Assembly (NCBI GenBank): GCA_030425785.1
Contig: JAUHYJ010000004.1
Span: 1 to 22,133, forward strand
DNA from: Acidimicrobiia bacterium
GTDB lineage: Bacteria > Actinomycetota > Acidimicrobiia > Acidimicrobiales > Ilumatobacteraceae
Length of the DNA: 22,133 nt
Reading direction: 5' to 3'
Shown here: positions 15,482 to 22,023 of the stretch, piece after piece
Layout: every line of letters begins with the position of its first letter
How positions within the stretch are numbered: the first letter of the stretch is position 1
The notes under the pieces: model-generated
Told to the model about the DNA's origin: nothing
Databases searched by the model: none
Seen by the model: the letters and a program-made list of their open reading frames with translations, nothing else
Position numbers and translations under genes: made by a program

Positions 15482-16981
15482 ATGGCCCTCGAACACCTCA
15501 CGAGGCGCAGGTTCCTCACCGGCCTCGCCGCCGGCGGGCTGACGACCTGGCTCTCGGCGTGCTCGGCGAGTGGTACCAGCACGCCCACCTCGAGCCTGCC
15601 ATCGATCTCGTCGGGGCCGACCACCTCTGGCGCACCGCGCCCTGCCGCGGCGTTCGCTCAACCGGAGGTGCTCGCCAGCACCGACGGCGTCCTCGACGTC
15701 GTGTTACGGGCCGAGCAGGCCCAGATCCCGTGGGGCGACTCGACGCGCTTCTCCCTGACCTACAACGGCATCACACCGGCTCCCACGTTGCGGGTATCGC
15801 CGGGTGATCGGCTGCAGATTCGGCTGGAGAACGGGCTCACCGAACCGACCAACCTGCACACCCACGGCCTCCACGTCTCCCCTGACGGCGACGGCGACAA
15901 CGTCTTCGTTGCCGTCGCTCCGGGCGAGGCGCGCACGTACGTCTACGACATCCCCGCCGATCACCGCAGCGGCCTGTTCTGGTATCACCCACACGCCCAT
16001 GGCACGGTGGCGCGGCAGGTCGCCGGCGGACTGGCCGGTGCGATCGTCGTGGTCGACGATGTCGATGACGCGCCCGAGTTGGCAGGTTCGAACGAACGGA
16101 TCTGGGTGCTCGCCGACCCGCCGATCGGCACCAGCCCCGAGGTGCTCGACGTGAGCGCGATGGATCAGATGGCGGGCCGCGAGGGCGACGTCGTCCTCGT
16201 CAACGGCGTACTCGCACCCGAGGTGTCGGCGGGAGTGGGCGAGCTCGAGCGTTGGCGACTGGTCAACGCCAGCGCCTCGCGCTACTACCGGCTGGCGGTC
16301 GACGAGCACGACCTCTACGTGATCGCCACGGACGGCGGGCGCCTCTCGACTCCCGTCATGGTGGGCGAGATCCTGCTTGCGCCTGGCGAGCGTACGGAGC
16401 TGCTGATCGCTCCCAGCACAGTGGGCCGCTTCGCGGTCCGGTCCCTCCCCTACGACCGTGGTGGGATGGGGATGGGCGGCATGGGCGTGGGCGGATCCAG
16501 TGACACGGCCGAAACAGCGATCGCCACGATGGTCGTTGCGGGCACCGGCGACTCGGCGCCGCTCCCCGAGACCTTGCCGGTCAATGACGATCCTGTTCCC
16601 GAGCCCACTGCCTCACGCATCATCGAGTTGGGCATGGGGCACATGATGGGTCGTGGCGACATGGTGTGGACGATCGATGGTCGGCCGTTCGACCCGGAGC
16701 GAACGGATATCGAGGTCGCACTGGGTGCCGTCGAGGAATGGGAGATCAGGAACCCGACTGCCATGGATCACCCCTTCCACCTCCATGTTTGGCCCTTCCG
16801 TCCGGTCGGCGCAGCGGCCGGCGCGGGTTGGAAGGACACGGTCAACGTGCCCGCAGGCAGCTCGGTGCGGGTCGTCGTGCCGTTCACCGGGATCGCGGGG
16901 CGAACGGTCTACCACTGCCACATCCTCGACCACGAGGACCTCGGCATGATGGGCGTCATCGACACCGCACCAGGGCGATGA
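15482..16981 (+). CDS. Tat-exported multicopper oxidase (CueO/CopA-type laccase)
   Basis: 499 residues. The N-terminus has both a twin-arginine motif (TRRRFLTGLAAGG) and a following LSAC lipobox. All copper-binding motifs are present: HTHG (His126, His128), HPHAH (169, 171, 173), HPFHLH (430, 433, 435) and HCHILDH-x4-M (478, 480, 484; Met489), so one type 1 and three type 2/3 copper sites are complete. Two Met/Gly-rich stretches (about 328-340 and 383-390) resemble Cu(I)-binding loops of CueO-like enzymes. The likely job is oxidation of Cu(I) outside the membrane. An in-frame GTG at 15434, abutting operator G, is an alternative start giving 16 more residues; ATG 15482 has only an ill-spaced GAGG. 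The DUF411 gene follows after 83 bases. Confidence 0.95.
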   Translation: MALEHLTRRRFLTGLAAGGLTTWLSACSASGTSTPTSSLPSISSGPTTSGAPRPAAAFAQPEVLASTDGVLDVVLRAEQAQIPWGDSTRFSLTYNGITPAPTLRVSPGDRLQIRLENGLTEPTNLHTHGLHVSPDGDGDNVFVAVAPGEARTYVYDIPADHRSGLFWYHPHAHGTVARQVAGGLAGAIVVVDDVDDAPELAGSNERIWVLADPPIGTSPEVLDVSAMDQMAGREGDVVLVNGVLAPEVSAGVGELERWRLVNASASRYYRLAVDEHDLYVIATDGGRLSTPVMVGEILLAPGERTELLIAPSTVGRFAVRSLPYDRGGMGMGGMGVGGSSDTAETAIATMVVAGTGDSAPLPETLPVNDDPVPEPTASRIIELGMGHMMGRGDMVWTIDGRPFDPERTDIEVALGAVEEWEIRNPTAMDHPFHLHVWPFRPVGAAAGAGWKDTVNVPAGSSVRVVVPFTGIAGRTVYHCHILDHEDLGMMGVIDTAPGR

Positions 16982-17064
16982 CGACGCTGCCAGGATCCGC
17001 TGGTCGGCAGCGAACGCGTGCCGGACTGGATCGGACGAGGAGCACCGGTAGCGTCGGCGTCACG

Positions 17065-17589
17065 ATGAACGGAACGTCCCGGAACACGAAACGCGTTCTC
17101 GCCGCCATCACCGTTGCCCTCGTCCTGGCCGGATGCGGCGGCGGGGCCGGTGACGACGAATCAACGGGTGCGACGTCACGGGCAGCGTCCACCGACGTCG
17201 CTGGCGCCGAGTTGGAAGGCGTTCACTTCGACGTTCGGCGCGACCCCGGTTGAGGCTGCTGCTCCGGGTGGGTCGTGTACCTGCAAGAACACAGAGCGGA
17301 CGTCGAGACCGCCGATGATCCCGATCGAGCCACGTACCGTGCCGACGTCGGCGTGCCCGACCAAGCAGCGTCGTGCCACACGGCGATGGTCGAGGGATAT
17401 GCCCTCGAAGGGCACATCCCCGTTGGCGCCATCGTGAAGCTCCTCGAGGACCGTCCCGACGCGGTCGGTCTCGCTCTTCCGGGGATGCCTGCCGACTCGC
17501 CGGGGATGGGTGGCGACGTCACGACGTGGGAAAGCCAGCCGGTGATGCTCATCACCAACGACGGCTCCCTGGAACCCTTCGACTACTGA
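17065..17589 (+). CDS. DUF411 copper-binding lipoprotein with in-frame TGA (candidate selenoprotein or nonsense allele)
   Basis: One frame is open from ATG 17065 to TGA 17587-17589 except for a TGA at 17251-17253. The first 62 residues hold a lipoprotein signal (LVLAGC, Cys24), a Ser/Ala/Gly linker and the strand HFDVRRDPG. After the TGA come GCCSGWVVYLQEH, then VGVP, SCHTAMVEGY, EGHIPV and GLALPGMPADSPGM, the conserved order of DUF411. In that family the strand is followed by C-G-C-C; here the first Cys is replaced by TGA, giving position 63 as U or stop. The rest shows no decay. Family members bind copper in the periplasm. It probably shares the oxidase transcript. A GTG at 17275 could start a truncated product without the CC pair. 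Its 3' end overlaps merR by seven bases. Confidence 0.75.
17265..17283 (+). promoter_or_regulatory. Candidate bacterial SECIS-like hairpin after the in-frame TGA
   Basis: Bases 17265-17270 can pair with 17278-17283 (four Watson-Crick and two G-U pairs) around a seven-base loop GGUCGUG. The loop begins 17 bases after the TGA and opens with GGUC, as in the E. coli fdhF element. The stem is short and partly wobble, so this is suggestive only. Confidence 0.35.
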
Positions 17590-18026
17590 TCCGGCGCTGC
17601 CGGCGGTTCGTCGCGTTGCCCTTCTCCGCGCCGGGCCTCGATGACCTGGCACCGATGTTCGTCGACGCAGTCGACCGGGTCGGCCCGGTCGGCTCGTTCC
17701 ATCAGCTCGCGGAGCTCGCGTCGAGCGTGTTCGAGCCGATGGATCTGGGCGTCGATATCGTCGATCTGGCGGTGGATGAGTGACCGGGTGTGTTCGCAGC
17801 TCCGCTCGCCCTGACCCTTCAGCTCCAGGATCGACTTGATCTCGATGAGCGTCAACCCGGTCGCCTGTGCGTCGCGGACGAACCGGAGCCGCTCGAGCGC
17901 CGTCGCGTCGTACGCCCGGTAGCCCGATGGCGTTCGGTCGGGCGTCGGCAGGATGCCGATCGACTCGTAGTAGCGGATCGTCTTGGTCGTCACCGCCGCT
18001 TGTTCGGCCAGTTCACCAATGCGCAT
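17583..18026 (-). CDS. MerR-family heavy-metal-responsive regulator
   Basis: 147 residues. The N-terminal helix-turn-helix and wing read MRIGELAEQA, TIRYYESIGILP and RTPSGYRAY, typical of the family. A long dimer helix (about 72-108) follows. Cysteines at 77, 120 and 126 lie near the three Hg-binding positions of MerR; the last pair is C-x5-C in a short loop. This suggests a thiophilic metal (Cu, Ag, Hg, Pb or Zn/Cd); the exact one cannot be told. ATG 18026 is preferred because GGAAGGG lies eight bases upstream; a GTG at 18035 overlapping the ATPase stop by four bases is the alternative. It is second in an operon with the CopB-type ATPase, whose promoter carries a MerR-type dyad. Confidence 0.9.
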   Translation of the reverse strand: MRIGELAEQAAVTTKTIRYYESIGILPTPDRTPSGYRAYDATALERLRFVRDAQATGLTLIEIKSILELKGQGERSCEHTRSLIHRQIDDIDAQIHRLEHARRELRELMERADRADPVDCVDEHRCQVIEARRGEGQRDEPPAAPDQ

Positions 18027-18031
18027 GAGGA

Positions 18032-20119
18032 TCACCCTTCCTGATCGGTCACGAGGTCACGTGGGTGCAGGTCGAGTCGTCGGAGCAGCTGGGCGTTGGC
18101 GGCGACGATGATCGTCGAGAGGCTCATCGCGACCGCCGCTGCGGCTGGCGGCAGGGTGAGGCCGGCGAACGCGAACGCGCCGGCGGCGACCGGGATGGCG
18201 ATCACGTTGTACGCGGTCGCCCAGACGAGGTTCTGGATCATCTTCCGGTAGCTCGCGCGGGATAGGTCGATCACGCCGGTGACGGCGCGCGGGTCGCTCG
18301 AGGCGAGCACGACGCCTGCGGACTCGATGGCGACGTCGGTGCCGGCGCCGATCGCGATGCCGACCTCGGCGCGAGCGAGTGCCGGGGCGTCGTTGACCCC
18401 GTCGCCCACCATGGCCACCCGAAGTCCACGCTCCTGGAGCTCGGCGACCTTGGCGTCCTTGTCCTTCGGCAACACCTCCGCCATCACCTCGTCGATACCG
18501 AGCTCGGCGGCGACCGCGTCGGCGACCTGCCGGGCGTCACCGGTGATCATGATCACCTGAGCGCCTCGCGCGTGGAGCGCGTCGACCGCAGCTCGCGACT
18601 CGGGCCGGATCTCATCGGCGACGGTGATCGCCCCGACCACGTCGCCGTCGTGGACCACGTAGAGGACGGCGCCTCCACGGTCGCGCCACGTCGCGATCTG
18701 GTCTGCGAGACCGGCGGGCTCGTCGAGGTCGAGATGGTCGAGCAGCGCGGGCCCGCCGACGGCAACCTGGTGTCCGTCGACCGTCGCGGTGATGCCGCGA
18801 CCGGTGATCGCGTCGAACTCCGTTGCGGTCGGCACGTCGCCCAGCTCGTCACCGACGGCGACGATCGCACGAGCGATCGGATGCTCACTGTCGGCCTCGG
18901 CGGCCGCAGCCAGGCGCATCATCCGGTCCGAATCCCAACCTTCGACGGCGGCACGATCGACGACCGCGTGGTTGCCCTTCGTGAGGGTGCCGGTCTTGTC
19001 GAACAGCACGGCGTCGACGGTGCGCATGCGCTCCAATGCCAGCCGGTCCTTCACCAAGATCCCGGCCCGCGCCGACGTCGCCGTCGTGATCGAGATCACC
19101 AGCGGGATGGCCAGACCGAGGGCGTGGGGGCAGGCGATGACCAGCACCGTGACCGTGCGGATGACACCGTTGGCCGCGTCACCCACCGCCGCCCAGACCA
19201 ACATCGTGATCACGGCAGCGGCGGTCGCGACGTAGAACAGCGCTGCCGCAGCACGATCGGCGAGCGCCTGCGTCCGCGAGTTCGAACTCTGCGCATCCGC
19301 CACGAGGCGCTGGATCCCGGCCAGCGCGGTGTCGTCGCCGACGGCGTCGACCCGAACCCGGATCGCCCGATCCGACGACACCGTGCCGGCGACGACCCGG
19401 TCGCCCTCGCCGCGGTCGACCGGCCGCGACTCGCCGGTGATCATCGACTCGTCCATCGCCGCCGACCCATCCACGATCTCACCATCGGCCGGCACCCGGC
19501 CGCCCGGACGCACCAACACGACGTCGCCGGGCTGCAGATCGGCGATCGCGACCTCGACCGGCTCACCGTCCTCGATCCGCTCCGCCCGATCCGGCAACAG
19601 CTCGGCGAGCGCCGCCAACGCACCCTGCGCCTGGCCGATCGCCTTCATCTCCTGCCAGTGACCCAGCAGCATGATCACGATCAGCGCCGCCAACTCCCAC
19701 CAGAAGTCCAGCTCACCCCAACCGAGCGAGCTCGCCAGCGACGAGCCGTACGCAACCGTGATCGCCAACGCGATCAGCAACATCATCCCCGGCTGGCGGG
19801 CGCGCACCTCGTGGACCGCACCCGTCAGGAACGGCTGCCCACCCCACAGGTACACCACAGTGCCGATCACCGGCGGCACCCACGCCCCCCATGCGCCGTC
19901 GATCGAGTAGCCGAACCAGTCCTGGATCATTTGCGAGAACACGATCACCGGGAGCGCCAGCAGCAGGTTCCACCAGAACAGCCGACGGAACATCTCCGGA
20001 TCGTGACCGGCGTGCTTGTCGTGGCCGGCGTGCGAGTCGTGCGAGTCGTTGCCGTGCGTACCGTGTTCGTGGTGCTCGTGCGGATGCGTGTCGTCGGCGG
20101 TTCGTTCGTGTGTCGTCAT
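18032..20119 (-). CDS. copB: CopB-type (CPH, P1B-3) heavy-metal P-type ATPase
   Basis: 695 residues. The N-terminal 40 residues are a His/Asp-rich metal-binding tail with no HMA domain. Eight membrane segments follow. The transport site is CPH (330-332) in place of CPC, the mark of CopB-type pumps for Cu(II), Cu(I) or Ag(I). TGES, DKTGT (Asp374), the HP motif (SEHPIA) and GDGVND are all present. The last two membrane segments have the YN and MSLSTIIVAANAQLLRR residues of this class. ATG 20119 has a perfect AGGAGG site (20128-20133) eight bases upstream; ATG 20170 has no room for a ribosome site, and longer starts cross the promoter. It forms an operon with the MerR-type regulator. Together with copA, the window holds two distinct copper ATPases. 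Confidence 0.95.
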   Translation of the reverse strand: MTTHERTADDTHPHEHHEHGTHGNDSHDSHAGHDKHAGHDPEMFRRLFWWNLLLALPVIVFSQMIQDWFGYSIDGAWGAWVPPVIGTVVYLWGGQPFLTGAVHEVRARQPGMMLLIALAITVAYGSSLASSLGWGELDFWWELAALIVIMLLGHWQEMKAIGQAQGALAALAELLPDRAERIEDGEPVEVAIADLQPGDVVLVRPGGRVPADGEIVDGSAAMDESMITGESRPVDRGEGDRVVAGTVSSDRAIRVRVDAVGDDTALAGIQRLVADAQSSNSRTQALADRAAAALFYVATAAAVITMLVWAAVGDAANGVIRTVTVLVIACPHALGLAIPLVISITTATSARAGILVKDRLALERMRTVDAVLFDKTGTLTKGNHAVVDRAAVEGWDSDRMMRLAAAAEADSEHPIARAIVAVGDELGDVPTATEFDAITGRGITATVDGHQVAVGGPALLDHLDLDEPAGLADQIATWRDRGGAVLYVVHDGDVVGAITVADEIRPESRAAVDALHARGAQVIMITGDARQVADAVAAELGIDEVMAEVLPKDKDAKVAELQERGLRVAMVGDGVNDAPALARAEVGIAIGAGTDVAIESAGVVLASSDPRAVTGVIDLSRASYRKMIQNLVWATAYNVIAIPVAAGAFAFAGLTLPPAAAAVAMSLSTIIVAANAQLLRRLDLHPRDLVTDQEG

Positions 20120-20177
20120 GTCTGGTTCCTCCTCGACGAGGTCGTCGGCGAGATGTGCGAGATCGGTCATACCTCCA

Positions 20178-20209
20178 TCTGTACACCTTCCCCCCAAGGT
20201 CAAGGTCAA
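20178..20209 (-). promoter_or_regulatory. MerR-type promoter and operator of the copB-merR operon
   Basis: On the minus strand, -35 TTGACC (20209-20204) and -10 TACAGA (20183-20178) are 20 bases apart, the overlong spacing of MerR-activated promoters. A perfect dyad, ACCTT and AAGGT arms around six C/G pairs (20185-20200), sits within the spacer, resembling CueR-type operators. A second TTGACC copy lies six bases nearer, at 14-base spacing. Confidence 0.7.
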
Positions 20210-20255
20210 CACCTTTCGCAGCGAATATCTCTGAGAATCTCGTCCCGCCGAGCGG

Positions 20256-20297
20256 CTATCTAGCTGCATCTTGCACCTATCTAGATGTAACTTGCAC
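20256..20297. repeat. Two tandem 21-base repeats upstream of marR
   Basis: CTATCTAG-nTGnAnCTTGCAC occurs twice without a gap (20256-20276 and 20277-20297), with 18 of 21 bases the same. Each contains TGCA/TTGCA-type half-sites three bases apart. The second copy ends two bases before the marR ATG. It is a candidate autoregulatory operator for the MarR protein; two helical turns between copies would place two dimers on one face. Confidence 0.5.
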
Positions 20298-20299
20298 CA

Positions 20300-20743
20300 A
20301 TGCCCGAAAGTCCGAGCGACGAACTCGCTGCGAACTTCGTCGAGTTCATCCACTCGTTCGGCGTCCTGCGCAGCGACACGACGCCGTGCGGTCAGCCGAT
20401 GTCGGTATCGACCGCCCACGCCCTGTGCGAGCTCGCGACCGGTCCCCCGCTCAACCAACGCGACCTGGCCGACCGGCTCGGACTGTCGCCGAGCACCGTC
20501 AGCCGTCTCACCGACCAGCTCGTCGCCAAGGGCTGGGCCGAGCGACGACCCGATCCTGACAGCACCGACACCCGAGTGCGACTCGTCACGCTCACCACCG
20601 CCGGCGAGCACGTCGCCGGCCAGGTCCTCGCCGCACGCGCCCAGCGATTCGCACGCCTCCTCGACGCCGTCCCCGTCGACCGACACGCCACGGTCGTCGA
20701 AGCCCTCCACCTCCTGAAAGCAGCCAGCGATGCTCTCGACTAG
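20300..20743 (+). CDS. MarR-family transcriptional regulator
   Basis: 147 residues. The winged helix is clear: LNQRDLADRLGLSPSTVSRLTDQLVAKGW (about 51-79, in two parts), then the wing ERRPDPDSTDTRVRLVTLT, and C-terminal dimer helices. MarR dimers usually repress their own operon and release on binding a small molecule, though some sense metal or oxidation; Cys35 and Cys45 are the only cysteines. The ATG at 20300 has no ribosome site and stands right after the tandem repeats, so the message may be leaderless. The gene is divergent from copB and overlaps the following lipoprotein by 14 bases, so the two are co-expressed. Confidence 0.9.
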   Translation: MPESPSDELAANFVEFIHSFGVLRSDTTPCGQPMSVSTAHALCELATGPPLNQRDLADRLGLSPSTVSRLTDQLVAKGWAERRPDPDSTDTRVRLVTLTTAGEHVAGQVLAARAQRFARLLDAVPVDRHATVVEALHLLKAASDALD

Positions 20744-21230
20744 ACCCCTTCGCCCGATCGCACTCGCAGCAACCGCCGCCATCGCCATGGTTGCGTGCGG
20801 CAGCGACGAGGATCTCACCGCCCGCCAACAAGCCGTCGCCGAGGCCGGCGCCGACGTGATGCCCTTCGACCTCGACGCGACCACTCACATCTTCACCGAT
20901 ACCGACACCGGCGGAACACAAGACGTCGTCGCCGACGACCCCGACGACGACACCAACATCGTCGCCATCCGGCGGCACCTCGCCGACGAAGCCGCCAAGT
21001 TCCGTGCCGGCGACTTCTCCGACCCCGAAGCGATCCACGGCCCGGCCATGCCCGGCCTCGCCATCCTCAAGGAACGCTACGACGACATCACCGTCGAGCT
21101 CGCCGAGACACCCACCGGCGCCACCATCACCTACACCTCGAGCGACCCCGACGTCATCTCAGCCATCCACGACTGGTTCGCCGCCCAAACCAGCGACCAC
21201 GGAACCCACGCCGAACACGGCTCGACATGA
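20730..21230 (+). CDS. Small secreted lipoprotein, function unknown
   Basis: 166 residues with a lipoprotein signal (AMVAC, Cys23). The mature part is strongly acidic (many Asp/Glu) with motifs ATTHIFTDTDTGGTQDVVAD, then IRRHLADEAAKFRAGDFSDP, GPAMPGLA, a predicted beta strand pair, VISAIHDWFAAQTSDH and a His-containing tail. I do not recognise a characterised family. The acidic and His-rich surface and the setting next to copB suggest metal binding outside the membrane, which is inference. It overlaps marR by 14 bases. The same frame continues past its TGA for 36 codons with gene-like composition (see findings). Start at 20730 is fixed by the signal peptide. Confidence 0.8.
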   Translation: MLSTRPLRPIALAATAAIAMVACGSDEDLTARQQAVAEAGADVMPFDLDATTHIFTDTDTGGTQDVVADDPDDDTNIVAIRRHLADEAAKFRAGDFSDPEAIHGPAMPGLAILKERYDDITVELAETPTGATITYTSSDPDVISAIHDWFAAQTSDHGTHAEHGST

Positions 21231-21400
21231 CAAGCCGGGCAGGGAGCCACTGACGAGTACGAGCACTACCACTCGCATCGGGTCGAGGCCTTGCGCGGCG
21301 GACCGGACATCGCGTTCAACGGCAGCGCTTGGCGCCGGTAGCTGACCGCTCCACCGCCATACGACGTGAGCCAGCGGCCCACACCGATCCCGCAGGACGG
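21231..21400. other. Gene-free stretch before the putative attachment site
   Basis: No convincing start codon plus coding frame is seen. The frame of the preceding lipoprotein stays open to a TAG at 21339-21341 and encodes DEYEHYHSHRVEALRGG near its middle, which could be a decayed gene end. Otherwise nothing identifiable. Confidence 0.4.
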
Positions 21401-21444
21401 CGTGCCTCACCCGTGCCTCACGCAGCGGTCAACAGGGGTCAACA
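21401..21444. repeat. Two pairs of short direct repeats, possible integrase arm sites
   Basis: CGTGCCTCAC is repeated with an 11-base period (21401-21410, 21412-21421). GGTCAACA is repeated with a 10-base period (21427-21434, 21437-21444). Helical-period direct repeats about 100 bases from a tRNA-derived core are how arm-type sites of tyrosine integrases usually look. Confidence 0.45.
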
Positions 21445-21540
21445 CCGGCTACCATCAGCACAGCGCCAACGGCGCAATTCACCAGCTCATCGCACGTTTC
21501 CCCAGGTCACAGCCCGATCAGCCGATCGAGGAACTTCCGT

Positions 21541-21581
21541 TTCCCAAGCTGAGAACGGGGGTTCGATTCCCCTCATCCGCT
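21541..21581 (+). other. Attachment-site remnant: 3' part of tRNA-Gly(CCC)
   Basis: The stretch holds an anticodon loop TTCCCAA (21541-21547, anticodon CCC), the 3' anticodon strand GCTGA, a five-pair T stem with loop TTCGATT (21557-21573), the acceptor 3' strand CATCCGC and discriminator T (21581), as in bacterial tRNA-Gly. The bases before 21541 do not pair with GCTGA and contain no D arm or GCGGATG acceptor strand, so the gene is cut at the anticodon loop. A tRNA 3' half alone is the usual scar at one end of an integrated element. Confidence 0.75.
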
Positions 21582-21609
21582 CTCTGTGATGTCGCGAGAG
21601 ATCGAGAAC

Positions 21610-21638
21610 GGACCCGAACCCTTCGTTGGGTTCGGTCC
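21610..21638 (+). terminator. Hairpin after the tRNA remnant
   Basis: GGACCCGAACCC and GGGTTCGGTCC pair with one bulged base around a TTCGTT loop. It lies 29 bases after the tRNA 3' end and may be the original terminator of that tRNA. No T tract follows. Confidence 0.5.
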
Positions 21639-21658
21639 AATCGGCTCTCGGGTCCTGT

Positions 21659-21830
21659 TCATCCGCCGGAGGGTGTGCGGGTGCGGTGGTTGGGGTTGAT
21701 GGCGAGTGCGCGGATGATGTTGCCGGTGTCGAGGTGGATGACGCTGGTATCGAGGCCCGATGGGAGCCTCGGCATCTGGCGCCAGCAAGGACTGAGCACG
21801 GATCGGGGCGTCGATACCTGAAGCAGTCGG
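21659..21830 (-). pseudogene. Possible transposase/integrase C-terminal remnant
   Basis: The minus-strand frame ending at TGA 21659-21661 closes with DTSVIHLDTGNIIRALAINP and a short Arg/Thr/Pro tail. The hxVhxxDTGxhhRxLxhxP pattern resembles C-termini of integrase-core (DDE) transposases of actinobacterial insertion sequences. Upstream the frame loses any likeness and meets a stop near 21880; no start, catalytic residues or terminal repeats are seen. This is a weak call. Confidence 0.3.
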
Positions 21831-21984
21831 GCCCTGACGGTTCCGTCGGCCGCATGGGAACTGAGCCACCATCGTCAAACGATCACGCTCAACTCCATCG
21901 AACGGCGGCCCCGGAGTCGTCTCCACCACTCCTCCACGATCGTGGCTGACGAGCCGACGACTGCCCGAAGCCGTGACCCCTCGC
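21831..21984. other. No identifiable feature
   Basis: No coding frame with gene-like content on either strand and no clear repeat was found between the possible transposase remnant and the hairpin at 21985. Confidence 0.4.
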
Positions 21985-22007
21985 CCCGGCCGCTCTGACC
22001 GGCCGGG
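21985..22007 (-). terminator. GC-rich hairpin downstream of the right-edge gene
   Basis: CCCGGCCG and CGGCCGGG form a perfect eight-pair stem with a seven-base loop. On the minus strand it stands 16 bases after the stop codon of the gene at the window edge, the right place for a terminator, though there is no T run. Confidence 0.55.
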
Positions 22008-22023
22008 CCCGTCGTACCTCGTC

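Noticed and set aside
20120..20884. Upstream extension of the copB frame to 20884
   Set aside because: It would run through the MerR-type promoter, the tandem repeats and most of marR on the other strand. ATG 20119 has a perfect AGGAGG.
21500..21581. Intact tRNA-Gly gene
   Set aside because: The 5' acceptor strand, D arm and 5' anticodon strand are missing; bases before 21541 do not pair with GCTGA.
21366..21821. Open frame on the plus strand containing LRTGVRFPSSAL
   Set aside because: This peptide is the familiar spurious translation of a tRNA T arm and 3' end; the frame crosses the tRNA-Gly remnant.
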